Part shown: positions 50,817-60,782 of the stretch, piece after piece
Position numbering within the stretch: position 1 is the first letter of the stretch
How the letters are laid out: every line of letters begins with the position of its first letter
Assembly (NCBI RefSeq): GCF_000199675.1
Contig: NC_014960.1
Coordinates: 2,666,001-2,730,000 of the forward strand
Direction of reading: 5' to 3'
DNA from: Anaerolinea thermophila UNI-1
GTDB lineage: Bacteria; Chloroflexota; Anaerolineae; Anaerolineales; Anaerolineaceae
Length of the DNA stretch: 64,000 nt
Program-made: the position numbers and the translations under genes
Notes under the pieces: model-generated
The model's database searches: none
Told to the model about the DNA's origin: nothing
The model's input: the letters and a program-made list of their open reading frames with translations, nothing else

Positions 50817-53800
50817 ATGAAACCCCAAAGATTGCTTTGGAATATCCTTTCCATCGTCATGGTCGTAGCCCTGGTGTTCGGCTGGAATACCCCCACACCG
50901 GTGGTTGCGCAATCCAGCGGTCCAGTGGATCGCTCGCAGTTTAAGCCTGAGCGCCTTTCTGGTGAAGTTTCCAGCGATGCGGTAGAACGGCTGAGTCAGA
51001 AGAGCGGCATCGTGGATGTGGTTGTAGAACTGGAAGAAGAGCCCACCGCGGTGACCTTTGCCAAAGCCCGTGAAACCATGAGTCTGGAAAGCGCCAATGA
51101 ACTGGCGGCAAACCGCTTAAAGGCGCTGGAAGCCGCGCAGAGAAACCTGCTGGCGCAAATGGATAAAGCCGGGATTGGACAAAAAGTCCTCTTCCAAACC
51201 CAGCGCGTCTTCAACGGTATCTATATGAAGGTGGATGCCAAGAAGATTCGCGAAATTGCCCGCATGCCCGGCGTGAAAGCCGTCCTGCCCCTTGTCCCCA
51301 AAGAACTGGACAATAACTACAGCGTGCCCTTGATTGGCGCACCGCAGGTCTGGCAGTCCTATCTTGTGCGCGGTGAAGGTGTGAAAGTTGGTATCATCGA
51401 CACCGGGATTGACTATCTGCATACTGACTTTGGCGGTTCCGGCACGGGTTACGACACCAATGACTTCACCGTGGATGAACCCGGCTTTGCCGATGGTTAT
51501 CCCAGCGCTAAGGTGGTAGGCGGTTGGGACTTCGCCGGCGATGCCTACGATGCTAACGACTCCGCCAGTGTACCTCAACCCGACCCCGACCCCATGGACT
51601 GCAACGGACACGGTTCACATGTAGCCGGTACTGTGGCAGGCTATGGTACCAACACAGACGGTACCACCTACATCGGCGGGTACAGCACCACCACCCCCTT
51701 TACTTCCGCTATGGATATTGGTCCAGGCGTAGCCCCGCTGGCGAAACTGTATGCCTTACGGGTTTTCGGCTGCAGTGGCTCCACCAACCTGACCGATGCC
51801 GCGATTGAATGGGCAACCGACCCGAACAAGGACGGCAAATTTGATGACCGCCTGGACGTGATCAACATGTCGCTGGGCTCGTCCTATGGCTCGGAGTTTG
51901 ACACCTCTGCTATTGCTTCGAATAACGCCGCCCTGGTGGGCGTGATTGTGGTGGCTTCGGCGGGCAACAGCAGTGATACCCATTACATCACCGGCGCGCC
52001 GGGTGTGGCAACCCGCGCCATCAGCGTGGCTTCCTCGCAGGATGCCGGGAACATTAATACCACCAGTCAGTTCAGCGTTAACGGCGGTTCGCAGGCTGGA
52101 CTGAAACCCGCCGTAGAAGCGGCTTTCGGTGCCGACCTGGCGGTGACGGGCGACATCACCGCTGATCTGGGATACGATTCCACGAATCCACAAGGTTGTA
52201 CCGCTTTCGCGTCTGGAACTTTCACGGGTAAAGTCGCATTAATCAGCCGTGGAGGATGCACCTTTGTTACCAAGGTGAAAAATGCTCAAAATGCCGGTGC
52301 TGTAGCCGTGATTGTGTTTAACAACGTCGCCGGTGCGCCTTTTGTGATGGGGGGAAGCGATCCTACCATTACCATTCCTTCGGTTATGACTGATCTTGGT
52401 ACCGGCAACGCTCTGGTCACCGCACTTGGAAGCGAAACGGTTAATGTCACCCTTTCGGCGCAGTGGCGCTACAGCCTGCGCACTGATCCCGGACCAACCG
52501 CTTCCCTCATTGATCAGCCTTCTTCCTTCACCAGCCGCGGTCCTCGCCGGGTAGATTCCTTCCTGAAACCGGATATTGCCGCTCCCGGCGACACCATCTA
52601 CTCGGTTGCTGTGAGAACCGGAAAATATGGCACCAGCATGAGCGGTACTTCGATGGCGGCGCCGCACATGACCGGCGTGATGGCGTTGATGCGCCAGTGG
52701 AAGCCCACCTGGACGGTGGAAGAACTCAAAGCCAATGTGATGAACACCGCTACGTACGACATCACCCCCGGAACAACCAAATATGCCCCACAGCGGGTAG
52801 GTGCCGGCCGGGTGAATGTCCCTGCCGCGCTGACCAACGAAGTCATCCTGTACAACGCGCAGGATGCCGGCGCGGTGAGCGTGTCCTTTGGCGCGCCGCA
52901 GGTGACTGCCCTGACTTCATGGACGAAGACAGTGCGGGTGGTCAATAAGGGCGGAACCGCCATGACTTACACTCCGTCCATCGTCCAGCGCACTCAGGTG
53001 CCAGGTGTGACCTTTGAACTGCTGGATAGCAGTGATGCGCCGCTAACCAGCCTGACCGTGCCTGCGGGCGGGAGTGTGGAATTCAAACTGAAGATGACCG
53101 CCGATCCCGCCGGGATGACCCATCCGCGTGATGCGACGATGGCGGCGTCCCAAACCATTGCACGTTTCTGGATGGCAGAAGCCAGCGGCTTGATCGTGCT
53201 GACCCCTGCCAGCGGCACCGCTCTGCGCCTGCCCTACTACGCCGCTCCGCGTCCCGCCTCTACCCTGCACGCGGCTTCGACCAGCGTGACTGTGGATAGC
53301 ACCGGCGCCGCCCTGGTAAGCCTGGCTGGCAACCCGGTGGATACCAGCACCATTGCGGCTCCGCCGGTGGGTGAAATTTCCCTCACCACTGCCTTTGAAC
53401 TGCTGGGCACCAGCCCCAATGAGAATTTGAACACCGGCAACGCCGCACTGGAAGCCGTCCTTGACGCCGCCGACCTGAAGTACGTTGGCGTCATGACCGA
53501 CGCCCACCTCTACCCGACAACCGGCGTGGAAGACCCGGATGCCACTCTGTACTTCGCCATTGCCACCCACGGACAATGGTCCACGCTCAACGAAGTGGAG
53601 TTTGACGTCTACATTGACGTGAACCAGGATGGCACAGATGATTATGTGCTCTTTACCTGGAACTACGGGCGGGCGAGTGGCGGCAGTAATCCTACCGATA
53701 CCTTTGTCACCGTGTTGTATGATCTCGCTGGCGGCACTATGCTCGTAGAGTCTTACGTCAACCTCTACAGCCCAGCGTCTATCGACACCGTAGCCTTTAA

Positions 53801-54155
53801 CAATAGTGTAGTCGTCCTGCCGGTTTACACCGCAGACTTCCTGACCAACACCGACAGTTCATTCAACTTCTACGTGGCGACCTTTGCCCGCGAAGCCGAA
53901 AATGCGGTGGATCAGAGCGCAGTGATGACCTACGATGCCGCACATCCAGCCCTGGATACCACCGGCGGTTATACCGGTTTACCGGTCTGGTACCCCGGCG
54001 ATGATATCCCCGTTCAGGTGCACTACACTGCCGGGCGCGATGCAGGCAACCTGCTTCTGCTCTATCATCACAACGCCGAGGATGCTACGATCAAACGGGC
54101 TGAGGTGGTGAAAGTGTTTGACCACTTCACCTATATGCCCGCCATCGTGAAGTAA
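50817..54155 (+). CDS. Secreted subtilisin-like serine protease (S8) with PA domain
   Basis: About 1112 residues. A signal peptide (LLWNILSIVMVVALVFGWN) and an I9-type propeptide (to about 175) come first. The catalytic triad is D195 (GIIDTGIDY), H265 (NGHGSHVAG) and S612 (GTSMAAPHM). A protease-associated domain is inserted near 440-550 (VALISRGGCTFVTKVKNA). The C-terminal 450 residues are beta-rich, with fibronectin-like and EF-like (DVNQDGTDDY) segments. It is probably released or surface-bound and feeds on external protein. ATG 50817 begins the signal; ATG 50799 is an alternative. Confidence 0.93.
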   Translation: MKPQRLLWNILSIVMVVALVFGWNTPTPVVAQSSGPVDRSQFKPERLSGEVSSDAVERLSQKSGIVDVVVELEEEPTAVTFAKARETMSLESANELAANRLKALEAAQRNLLAQMDKAGIGQKVLFQTQRVFNGIYMKVDAKKIREIARMPGVKAVLPLVPKELDNNYSVPLIGAPQVWQSYLVRGEGVKVGIIDTGIDYLHTDFGGSGTGYDTNDFTVDEPGFADGYPSAKVVGGWDFAGDAYDANDSASVPQPDPDPMDCNGHGSHVAGTVAGYGTNTDGTTYIGGYSTTTPFTSAMDIGPGVAPLAKLYALRVFGCSGSTNLTDAAIEWATDPNKDGKFDDRLDVINMSLGSSYGSEFDTSAIASNNAALVGVIVVASAGNSSDTHYITGAPGVATRAISVASSQDAGNINTTSQFSVNGGSQAGLKPAVEAAFGADLAVTGDITADLGYDSTNPQGCTAFASGTFTGKVALISRGGCTFVTKVKNAQNAGAVAVIVFNNVAGAPFVMGGSDPTITIPSVMTDLGTGNALVTALGSETVNVTLSAQWRYSLRTDPGPTASLIDQPSSFTSRGPRRVDSFLKPDIAAPGDTIYSVAVRTGKYGTSMSGTSMAAPHMTGVMALMRQWKPTWTVEELKANVMNTATYDITPGTTKYAPQRVGAGRVNVPAALTNEVILYNAQDAGAVSVSFGAPQVTALTSWTKTVRVVNKGGTAMTYTPSIVQRTQVPGVTFELLDSSDAPLTSLTVPAGGSVEFKLKMTADPAGMTHPRDATMAASQTIARFWMAEASGLIVLTPASGTALRLPYYAAPRPASTLHAASTSVTVDSTGAALVSLAGNPVDTSTIAAPPVGEISLTTAFELLGTSPNENLNTGNAALEAVLDAADLKYVGVMTDAHLYPTTGVEDPDATLYFAIATHGQWSTLNEVEFDVYIDVNQDGTDDYVLFTWNYGRASGGSNPTDTFVTVLYDLAGGTMLVESYVNLYSPASIDTVAFNNSVVVLPVYTADFLTNTDSSFNFYVATFAREAENAVDQSAVMTYDAAHPALDTTGGYTGLPVWYPGDDIPVQVHYTAGRDAGNLLLLYHHNAEDATIKRAEVVKVFDHFTYMPAIVK

Positions 54156-54177
54156 TCCTTCACCTGTCCTTTACTCG

Positions 54178-54211
54178 ATCCCCTCGGAAAACTTCCGGGG
54201 GGATTGTTTTT
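54178..54211 (+). terminator. Rho-independent terminator after the subtilase
   Basis: ATCCCCTCGGAA (54178-54189) pairs with TTCCGGGGGGAT (54193-54204) with one G-U pair, then TG and seven T. Confidence 0.9.
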
Positions 54212-54230
54212 TTCTCTTCAAGTTTCGGTC

Positions 54231-54236
54231 TATAAT
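54231..54236 (+). promoter_or_regulatory. Consensus -10 box placed for a leaderless hutI message
   Basis: A perfect TATAAT ends 6 bases before ATG 54243. Transcription should start at or next to the A of the start codon. No ribosome site is present and the -35 region is weak. Confidence 0.6.
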
Positions 54237-54242
54237 CTTAAC

Positions 54243-55490
54243 ATGCTCATTCATTCAGCCGGTCAATTACTCACGCTTGCCGGGGGAGTGCAACGCGGAA
54301 AAGCGCTGGGAAACCTCGGCATCATCGAAGATGGCGCCCTGCTCATTCGGAGTGAACAAATTGTGGATGTGGGAAAAACCGCCGATTTGCTGGCGAAATA
54401 CCCCGCCGAACCCCGCCTGGATGCGCAGGGCAAAGTGGTCATGCCGGGGTTTGTGGATCCGCATACGCATCTGGTTTTTGCCGGAGACCGCGCCGCCGAG
54501 TTTGAGATGCGCCTGCAGGGCAAAACCTATCTGGAAATCCTGCAAGCCGGCGGCGGCATCCTCTCCACCGTACGCGCCACCCGCGCTGCCAGTGTGGATG
54601 AACTGGTTCAGCAAGCCGCTGAGCGGGCAAAGATTATGCTGAAACACGGCACCACCACCCTGGAAGCCAAAAGCGGTTATGGACTGGAGTGGCAGTCGGA
54701 ACTGCGCCAGATGGAAGCCCTGCTCCGTCTGGATTCACAAGGTATACTCGAAATTCATCCTACCTTTCTGGCGGCGCATGCCATCCCCGAAGAGTACCAC
54801 GATTTTCCCAGCCAGTACGTGGAACAAATTTGCGAGGTGATGCTCCCGGAACTGCGCCGCTGGTGGATTCGCAACGCCGATGCGCGCCCCTTGCCGTTTG
54901 TGGATGTGTTCTGCGAGCGCGGCGCGTTCACCCTGCCCCAATCCCGCCGCATCCTGGAGACGGCAAGGGAATTGGGTTTCCCCCTCAAAATCCATGCCGA
55001 TGAATTTGAGAATCTGGGCGGGGTACGTATGGCGCTGGAACTGGGCGCGATCAGCGTAGATCATCTGGTCAAGACCTCGCCGGAAGAAATTGCCCTGCTG
55101 GGCAACAGCCAGACGGTCGCGGTGAGTTTGCCCTGCACACCTTTTGGGCTGGCAGAGGCTGAATACACCCCCGCCAGAGCCATTCTGGACGCCAACGGCA
55201 TCCTTGCCCTTGCCAGCGACTTCAACCCCGGAACGGCATGGTGCGGCAACATGCAGTTTGTGATTGCGCTGGCATGCCGCTACCTGAAACTCACCCCGGC
55301 GCAAGCCATTGCCGCGGCAACCATCAATGCGGCAGCGGCAATTCGACAGGAAAAGCGCATCGGCTCTCTGGAAGTGGGTAAGCAAGCGGATATTCTCATC
55401 CTTTCGGTGGAAGATTACCGCCACCTTGGATATCGTTTTGGCGTCAATCTGGTTGAACATGTCATCAAGCGTGGAAAGGTTGTTTTATGA
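54243..55490 (+). CDS. hutI: Imidazolonepropionase
   Basis: About 415 residues of the amidohydrolase fold. VVMPGFVDPHTHLVFAGDRA near 64-83 holds the metal-binding His pair and the HutI-type FAGDR. TTTLEAKSGYGLEW near 137 and FPLKIHADEFENLGG near 245 complete the site, with ASDFNPGTAWCGNM near 323. It opens the imidazolone ring in histidine breakdown. No other hut gene is in the window. It overlaps the next gene as ATGA. Confidence 0.94.
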   Translation: MLIHSAGQLLTLAGGVQRGKALGNLGIIEDGALLIRSEQIVDVGKTADLLAKYPAEPRLDAQGKVVMPGFVDPHTHLVFAGDRAAEFEMRLQGKTYLEILQAGGGILSTVRATRAASVDELVQQAAERAKIMLKHGTTTLEAKSGYGLEWQSELRQMEALLRLDSQGILEIHPTFLAAHAIPEEYHDFPSQYVEQICEVMLPELRRWWIRNADARPLPFVDVFCERGAFTLPQSRRILETARELGFPLKIHADEFENLGGVRMALELGAISVDHLVKTSPEEIALLGNSQTVAVSLPCTPFGLAEAEYTPARAILDANGILALASDFNPGTAWCGNMQFVIALACRYLKLTPAQAIAAATINAAAAIRQEKRIGSLEVGKQADILILSVEDYRHLGYRFGVNLVEHVIKRGKVVL

Positions 55491-57850
55491 AGCGTGGGGC
55501 ACTGGTGATTGGTTTAGGGGGAAGCGGAGCGAAAGTCGTAGCCCGTCTGCGCCAGAAACTGGCTTTGACGTCCTCTCCTTTTGAGTCGCGTGTGCAGTTC
55601 CTTGCCTTCGATCGCCATCAACCCACCGGCACCACCGGCAGGCTGCCACAAACTCACGCCTTTCTGACACACCTCAACGCCAGCCGAGGAGAATCCGCAC
55701 AAGCCCAGCAAACTCGCAGTTCTGTAAGAACCCTCCTGGTAGAAGATTTGCGGCAGGGTGAATCTTCGCAGGTATTGCGTTCCCTTGGTGAAGCCATTGA
55801 AGTCCTCAGGCAGTTCGACATCAACCGTCTGGATATTTTTCTGGTTGCCAGTACGTTCGGTTTGACCGGAAGCGCCTGGGCAGTGGATATAGCACACCTT
55901 GCCCGCCACCTCGCCGCGGAGATGAAACCGCGCGTCATTGGCGTATTCCTGACCCCTGAAACATTACAAGCCAGTATCCCGGTCACCCGCGAACACCGCT
56001 TACGCCATTTTGTGGTGCTGAAGGAACTGGAAGCCTTTCAACGGGAACGTCCGTGGAAACAACCCTATCCCCTGTATCCATCTTCTCCGGTAGAGGGTCT
56101 GCCTCCTGCTCTCCACCAACGTCCTTTCGACACCCTCCAGATTCTGGATTGCAATGCCCGCGAGATTCCCGGCGACACGCACGCTATCCCGGCTACCGCC
56201 GATGTGATCTATTATCAATTGGATGCGCAGGTCAGCGCTGTTCTGGAGGAAGCCGCCCAGTACTCGCCCATTCAAGGGAATGCCTGTTTCGATACTGCAG
56301 GGGTTTACTCGGTCATCCATCCCAGTCAGTATCTGCTCAATCAAGCCCGTTATCAGTTGATCCTCGAGGTACTGCAAACCTTCTTTCCGGTAGAAACTGA
56401 TCCCCTCAGCGGCGTGCCAACTCACCTGGTGGAACCTCTCGCCCTGCGTCCGGACTCACCCTACGGGAAATTGAATGAATGGTTGAAAGACGTTCACCGT
56501 TCAGGAATTTTGCAGGATATTGTACAGGCAGCTGAAGTTCCTGCGCATCAACAGGGGGCACAACACGAACGCCTGAACACTCGCGGACTGACCGCCTGGA
56601 AGATGATTCTGTACCAGGCAGAAGGAGCAGAACACGCGCTGCCTTCCGGGACGGAGATGCCCGAAAGCCTCCAACCTTTCCGGGAAGCACACTGGAATAT
56701 TTTCCTGCGCACCCTCCTTGAGAGATTGACCACTCCAGACCCCAAAATGGGCACTCCGGGGCAGTATCTGGAACGCCTGCTGGAAGCCTCCCGGCGCTAT
56801 ACGGCTGATTTAAAAGAGATTTTGAATCTTTGGGAGAAACAGGGGGAAAATGCCGAAAACGAAACCCTGCGCGAACAAATTCGCGAAGCCCAGCAACAAT
56901 GGGAGGCACGCCGGCGCTCGTTTACCGGCAGGTTGATTCCCGGGCACGTGCAGGATGCCGAACGACAGTTCCTGGAACTCAAGCAACGCCAGGTGTTCTA
57001 CCATCAGCGTGAGGTGGTGGTGAAAACCATCCTGGAGATTGCCGAAAAAATGAGAGAATTGCTGGAAAAGTTGAACGGTTTTTACCAGAACCTGCTCCAG
57101 GCGCTGATTTTCCACCCCGACAGTGTTTTCAACATTGCCCGTATGGAATTGAGCGGGCTGAAGCGGGAATTGGAAAAGGAAAAACGCATCCCTTCTCAGG
57201 AACTGGTGATAGACGAACACTTCGAACGCCATCGTGTGCAAACCGTCAAACAGGCGTTCTTAGAGGAATTTCCTGCACTGATCGAGCATTTTCTGCATTC
57301 TGGGGTCCTGCGCGCCGAACTGGACAACGGCGAATTTTCCATCCCCTATCCCATTGAACGCTCATCGGAGAGCGAGACAGAGGAAGTGGATTTGAGCGAT
57401 CCCCATCTGCCGCCCCAAGCCCTTGCCAGCCATCTCAACCGCATGCTGGGCGAGACCTTTGCAACCTGGTTGCTCCGAGAACAACCCGGGAACACCGTCC
57501 TGAGTTTCCTCAGTTACATTTCATCCCGCGCCGATCAGGTTGCCCAGCGAATGGCACAAAAGAGCGAACCACTTTTGCGCACCATCTCTCCGGTGCAAAA
57601 CCTGCGCAGTTTTCTGTTCATGCCAGCCTCCAGCATTCCTCTGGAAAGCCCATATCCGCTCTCTCTGCGAGGGGAACTGCGGGAGCAGATTGGCGATATT
57701 TATCTGATTCAAACCGAAAATCCTGATGAACTTGCCCTGTTCAGGGTTTACCATGGGATTGCCCTGGACCAAATGTGGACGCTGGAAGAAAATGAACCGC
57801 GTCCTCTGAACCCGGCAGAACTCAAACCGCACATTTTATGGATTGTGTGA
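55487..57850 (+). CDS. Tubulin-like (Tubulin_2 type) protein of unknown function
   Basis: 787 residues. MKRGALVIGLGGSGAKVVAR opens with the GxGGxG loop of tubulin-like GTP-binding proteins, and D42 follows in VQFLAFDRH. FLVASTFGLTGSAWAVDIAH near 118-137 is placed like the tubulin GGGTGSG signature loop but is partly changed. Residues about 430-540 are charged and probably coiled-coil. Related large bacterial proteins are listed as tubulin-like with no clear role. It is translationally coupled to hutI. Nucleotide binding is likely but not certain. Confidence 0.65.
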   Translation: MKRGALVIGLGGSGAKVVARLRQKLALTSSPFESRVQFLAFDRHQPTGTTGRLPQTHAFLTHLNASRGESAQAQQTRSSVRTLLVEDLRQGESSQVLRSLGEAIEVLRQFDINRLDIFLVASTFGLTGSAWAVDIAHLARHLAAEMKPRVIGVFLTPETLQASIPVTREHRLRHFVVLKELEAFQRERPWKQPYPLYPSSPVEGLPPALHQRPFDTLQILDCNAREIPGDTHAIPATADVIYYQLDAQVSAVLEEAAQYSPIQGNACFDTAGVYSVIHPSQYLLNQARYQLILEVLQTFFPVETDPLSGVPTHLVEPLALRPDSPYGKLNEWLKDVHRSGILQDIVQAAEVPAHQQGAQHERLNTRGLTAWKMILYQAEGAEHALPSGTEMPESLQPFREAHWNIFLRTLLERLTTPDPKMGTPGQYLERLLEASRRYTADLKEILNLWEKQGENAENETLREQIREAQQQWEARRRSFTGRLIPGHVQDAERQFLELKQRQVFYHQREVVVKTILEIAEKMRELLEKLNGFYQNLLQALIFHPDSVFNIARMELSGLKRELEKEKRIPSQELVIDEHFERHRVQTVKQAFLEEFPALIEHFLHSGVLRAELDNGEFSIPYPIERSSESETEEVDLSDPHLPPQALASHLNRMLGETFATWLLREQPGNTVLSFLSYISSRADQVAQRMAQKSEPLLRTISPVQNLRSFLFMPASSIPLESPYPLSLRGELREQIGDIYLIQTENPDELALFRVYHGIALDQMWTLEENEPRPLNPAELKPHILWIV

Positions 57851-57897
57851 TATCCTGAGGTGTTATTCTACCCTGCCTTTCTCAAGGAGAACATTTT

Positions 57898-58533
57898 ATG
57901 CCTACCATCGAACAGGCACGCGGCTGGTATTCCAGTGCCGACAGTGTCCACGATTTTGATCACATTTTACGGGTATATCAAACCGCCCAACATTTAGGCA
58001 AAATCGAAGGCGCAGATATGGAAATCCTGCATGCGGCAGTGCTTCTGCACGACGCCATAGGCAGTGCACCGGGCGAGCAAGCCCGCAAGGCACATCATCT
58101 TGCTTCGGCAGAGTTCGCCGCAACAATCCTGCGTTTGGAGGGTTGGGACGATGAACGCATTGCTGCCGTCCAGCACTGTATCCGCACCCACCGCTACCGC
58201 GGCACAGGAGAAGTGCCTGAAACCATCGAAGCCAAAATCCTCTTTGACGCCGATAAACTGGACGTACTGGGTGCTGTGGGAGTGGCACGGGTCATTGCTT
58301 ATGCCGCGCTCAACAGGCAACCTTTTTATGCCGAACCCTCACGTCAATTTCTGGAGCAGGGCATCCTCGAACCGGGCGAACCCCACAGCGCGTACCATGA
58401 ATATCTCTTTAAATTGAGAAAAATCAAGGATCGCTTGTTTACCACCAGCGCACGTCAACTGGCGGAGGAACGCGATACCTACTTGCGGGAATTTTTTGAG
58501 CGCTTCGCCCGCGAAATGCGCGGCGAAGCCTAA
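57898..58533 (+). CDS. HD-domain phosphohydrolase
   Basis: 211 residues. The metal-binding pattern is H18-D-F-D-H22 (VHDFDHILRVYQTA), then LHDAIG near 50 and FDADKLDVLGAVG near 116-128. This is the YedJ/YpgQ-type HD family that hydrolyses nucleotides or related phosphates. A clear AAGGAG site precedes ATG 57898. It overlaps the convergent SDR gene by 4 bases. Confidence 0.88.
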   Translation: MPTIEQARGWYSSADSVHDFDHILRVYQTAQHLGKIEGADMEILHAAVLLHDAIGSAPGEQARKAHHLASAEFAATILRLEGWDDERIAAVQHCIRTHRYRGTGEVPETIEAKILFDADKLDVLGAVGVARVIAYAALNRQPFYAEPSRQFLEQGILEPGEPHSAYHEYLFKLRKIKDRLFTTSARQLAEERDTYLREFFERFAREMRGEA

Positions 58534-59336
58534 CCCACACCAGCCAGACGCGCGCTGATTTCCCACAAGCGAGCACATGCCTCGGGATCATCCGCCAGAG
58601 GATGGTGAGGAGCGATTTGCTTATTCTCAAAGTATTTGCCGGTTACACCTTCCACGTCCGGTGAGGTCACCAGATAAACGCTGGTGGCTGCCCCATCAAC
58701 AGGAGAGCCCCCCTGCATAGACGGGAAAGCACTCTGGAGCATTTTGGTCGCCACCACCCCGGGGTGTAAACTGTTGGAGGTAACGCCTTTACCCTCCATA
58801 CGGCGCGCCAGTTCAGCGGCAAAGAGCACATTCATTAACTTTGAAGTAGCATACGCTCGCGTACCGTTATAACTTTGCTCAAGTTGCAGGTCTTCGAAAT
58901 TCAGGCGGGCATTCCGGTGAATCACCGAACTGACTGTGACCACCCGTGCAGGCGCACTGGACTGTAAAAGTCCGAGAAGCAGGTTGGTCAGCAAAAAATG
59001 CGCCAGGTGATTGACGGCAAAGTTCATCTCCAAGCCGTCCCGGCTGAGTTGACGCTGAGGAAAGAAGCCCCCCGCGTTATTCACAAGAGCATCCAGCCGT
59101 GGGGTAAGGGCAAGCACAGTCCGCGCCAGTTGGCGCACTTCGTTGAGAGAACTTAAATCCGCATTGAGATACTCCACCTGAGCATGGGGCATCTCATCCA
59201 GGATTTCCCCAACAACCTCCTCGCCCCGTTGAGAATTTCGTCCATGTAAAAGCACCCGCCAGCCATGACGAGCCAGTTGCAAGGCTGTCTGCTTTCCAAT
59301 CCCATCTGTTGCACCTGTAATTAAGACCGTTTTCAT
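58530..59336 (-). CDS. Short-chain dehydrogenase/reductase
   Basis: About 268 residues. The cofactor motif TGATDGIGKQTALQL is at 6-20, NNAGGFFPQRQL near 84, the catalytic Ser is in VVTVSSVIHRNA near 132, and YATSK supplies Tyr-x3-Lys near 160. The sequence resembles retinol dehydrogenase/WWOX-type members. It uses NAD(P)H; the substrate is unknown. ATG 59336 begins the conserved MKTVLITGA. Confidence 0.92.
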   Translation of the reverse strand: MKTVLITGATDGIGKQTALQLARHGWRVLLHGRNSQRGEEVVGEILDEMPHAQVEYLNADLSSLNEVRQLARTVLALTPRLDALVNNAGGFFPQRQLSRDGLEMNFAVNHLAHFLLTNLLLGLLQSSAPARVVTVSSVIHRNARLNFEDLQLEQSYNGTRAYATSKLMNVLFAAELARRMEGKGVTSNSLHPGVVATKMLQSAFPSMQGGSPVDGAATSVYLVTSPDVEGVTGKYFENKQIAPHHPLADDPEACARLWEISARLAGVG

Positions 59337-59380
59337 CTTCAGAATACCCTCCAAAACCTTCAAACCCCTTAAAACAAAAA

Positions 59381-59469
<89 letters not shown>

Positions 59470-59513
59470 AGACTTGCCTTTTTTGTGTGGCGGGCGATAT
59501 TATACCATAATTT

Positions 59514-60782
59514 TTACGAGGTTTGATCTTCAGAGCGCGAAAGTGTACTTAAATCTTCCGTGCGACTCCAGCGCACCTGGTTACGGTTGAACAGGTCAAT
59601 CAGCGTGCGGCGGGTAAAGAGATGTCGGTGTCGCGCCGGACCTCGCAAAGCAAACTGGTATGCCAGTTCCGCCACCTCAAATGCCGCCTGCGGACGTCCC
59701 ATGGCCGCCGCATTCTTTGCCCGTTCTTTCAGCAAGCGTTGATTGTCCATCATCCAGTGTGCCATGACTTCCAGCACTTCGCGGTCACTGCGGGCTAAAT
59801 CACCAGCACCACCACTGACGACCAGTTCGGCGTTACCGGTTTCCTGCCCGGGGATGACATCAATGAGCATCATTGGGCATCCCGCCGCCAGCGATTCGGT
59901 GACAATCAAGCCCCCCGCTTTGGAGATGACACAATCCGCCGCCAGAAGCATATCGGGCATGTTGGTTACAAATTCGTACAGATGCACCGGCACGTGCCAC
60001 TCAACTTCCTGCAGCTGGCGGTACAGATTCTCGTCCTTGCCCGCCACTACGGCTAACTGCAAGGGCGCGCCAAAATGGTTGAGCACGTTCAGCGTATCCA
60101 GTAAGCGGTCCACACGCCGACTGCCCACAGCCAGAACGGTGGTAAGGTCCTCCCGCCAGCCCAGCGCACGTCGTAGAGAGATCTTATCCTTTCCCTCTTT
60201 GCGATTCAGGGCTGGGTTGACCGGAATGCCGGTGATATACACCTGCTCAGGGCTTAAACCGTAGTTAATGGCCAGATCGCGCACAATTTCGTTTGGCACC
60301 AGGCAGGCATCCACGGCTTTGCTGAACCACATCCGGTGCACGGTTGCCAGATCAGTCACCACGGTCACCAGAGGGATATCGCGCCCATACATGATGAAAA
60401 TGGCTTCCAGTGGACTCAGGTACATGGGATACGTGGTGACAATGACGTCAGGTTTGGCATCCCGCACTAAATCCAGCATCACCTCATACAGCAAAACGGT
60501 AATCGCGCTTTCCACAATCGCGCTGGTAATAATGGTATCGCTGGCATCGTAGCCCAGTTTATAGAGTTCCGGCACCCGCCGCACCAGACGGTCGTAATCT
60601 GCCTGAGAGTCGCGCAGGAAGAACGGCGTGCGCCGGTCATCCAGCGGATTGACCACGCGAGTCTCAACCAGGTTTCCGTATTTTTGCTGTAATGCCGCCT
60701 CTATTGCCAATGCTGCACTGCGATGCCCAAAACCGGCATCCGCCGTCAAAATTAGTACCCGTTTTCTCTCACCGTTTTCCAT
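59514..60782 (-). CDS. UgtP/MGDG synthase-like diacylglycerol glycosyltransferase
   Basis: 422 residues of the GT28 GT-B fold. VLILTADAGFGHRSAALAIE near 9-28 is the MGDG-synthase N-terminal motif. VTTYPMYLSPLEAI near 113 lies in the acceptor domain. The C-terminal half has VISKAGGLIVTESLAAGCPM near 284 for the UDP-sugar. It should transfer glucose or galactose to diacylglycerol to make membrane glycolipids. It overlaps pncC by 14 bases. Confidence 0.87.
   Translation of the reverse strand: MENGERKRVLILTADAGFGHRSAALAIEAALQQKYGNLVETRVVNPLDDRRTPFFLRDSQADYDRLVRRVPELYKLGYDASDTIITSAIVESAITVLLYEVMLDLVRDAKPDVIVTTYPMYLSPLEAIFIMYGRDIPLVTVVTDLATVHRMWFSKAVDACLVPNEIVRDLAINYGLSPEQVYITGIPVNPALNRKEGKDKISLRRALGWREDLTTVLAVGSRRVDRLLDTLNVLNHFGAPLQLAVVAGKDENLYRQLQEVEWHVPVHLYEFVTNMPDMLLAADCVISKAGGLIVTESLAAGCPMMLIDVIPGQETGNAELVVSGGAGDLARSDREVLEVMAHWMMDNQRLLKERAKNAAAMGRPQAAFEVAELAYQFALRGPARHRHLFTRRTLIDLFNRNQVRWSRTEDLSTLSRSEDQTS

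Noticed and set aside
54735..55460. Minus-strand open frame of 241 codons
   Set aside because: Antisense to hutI, whose active-site motifs are complete.
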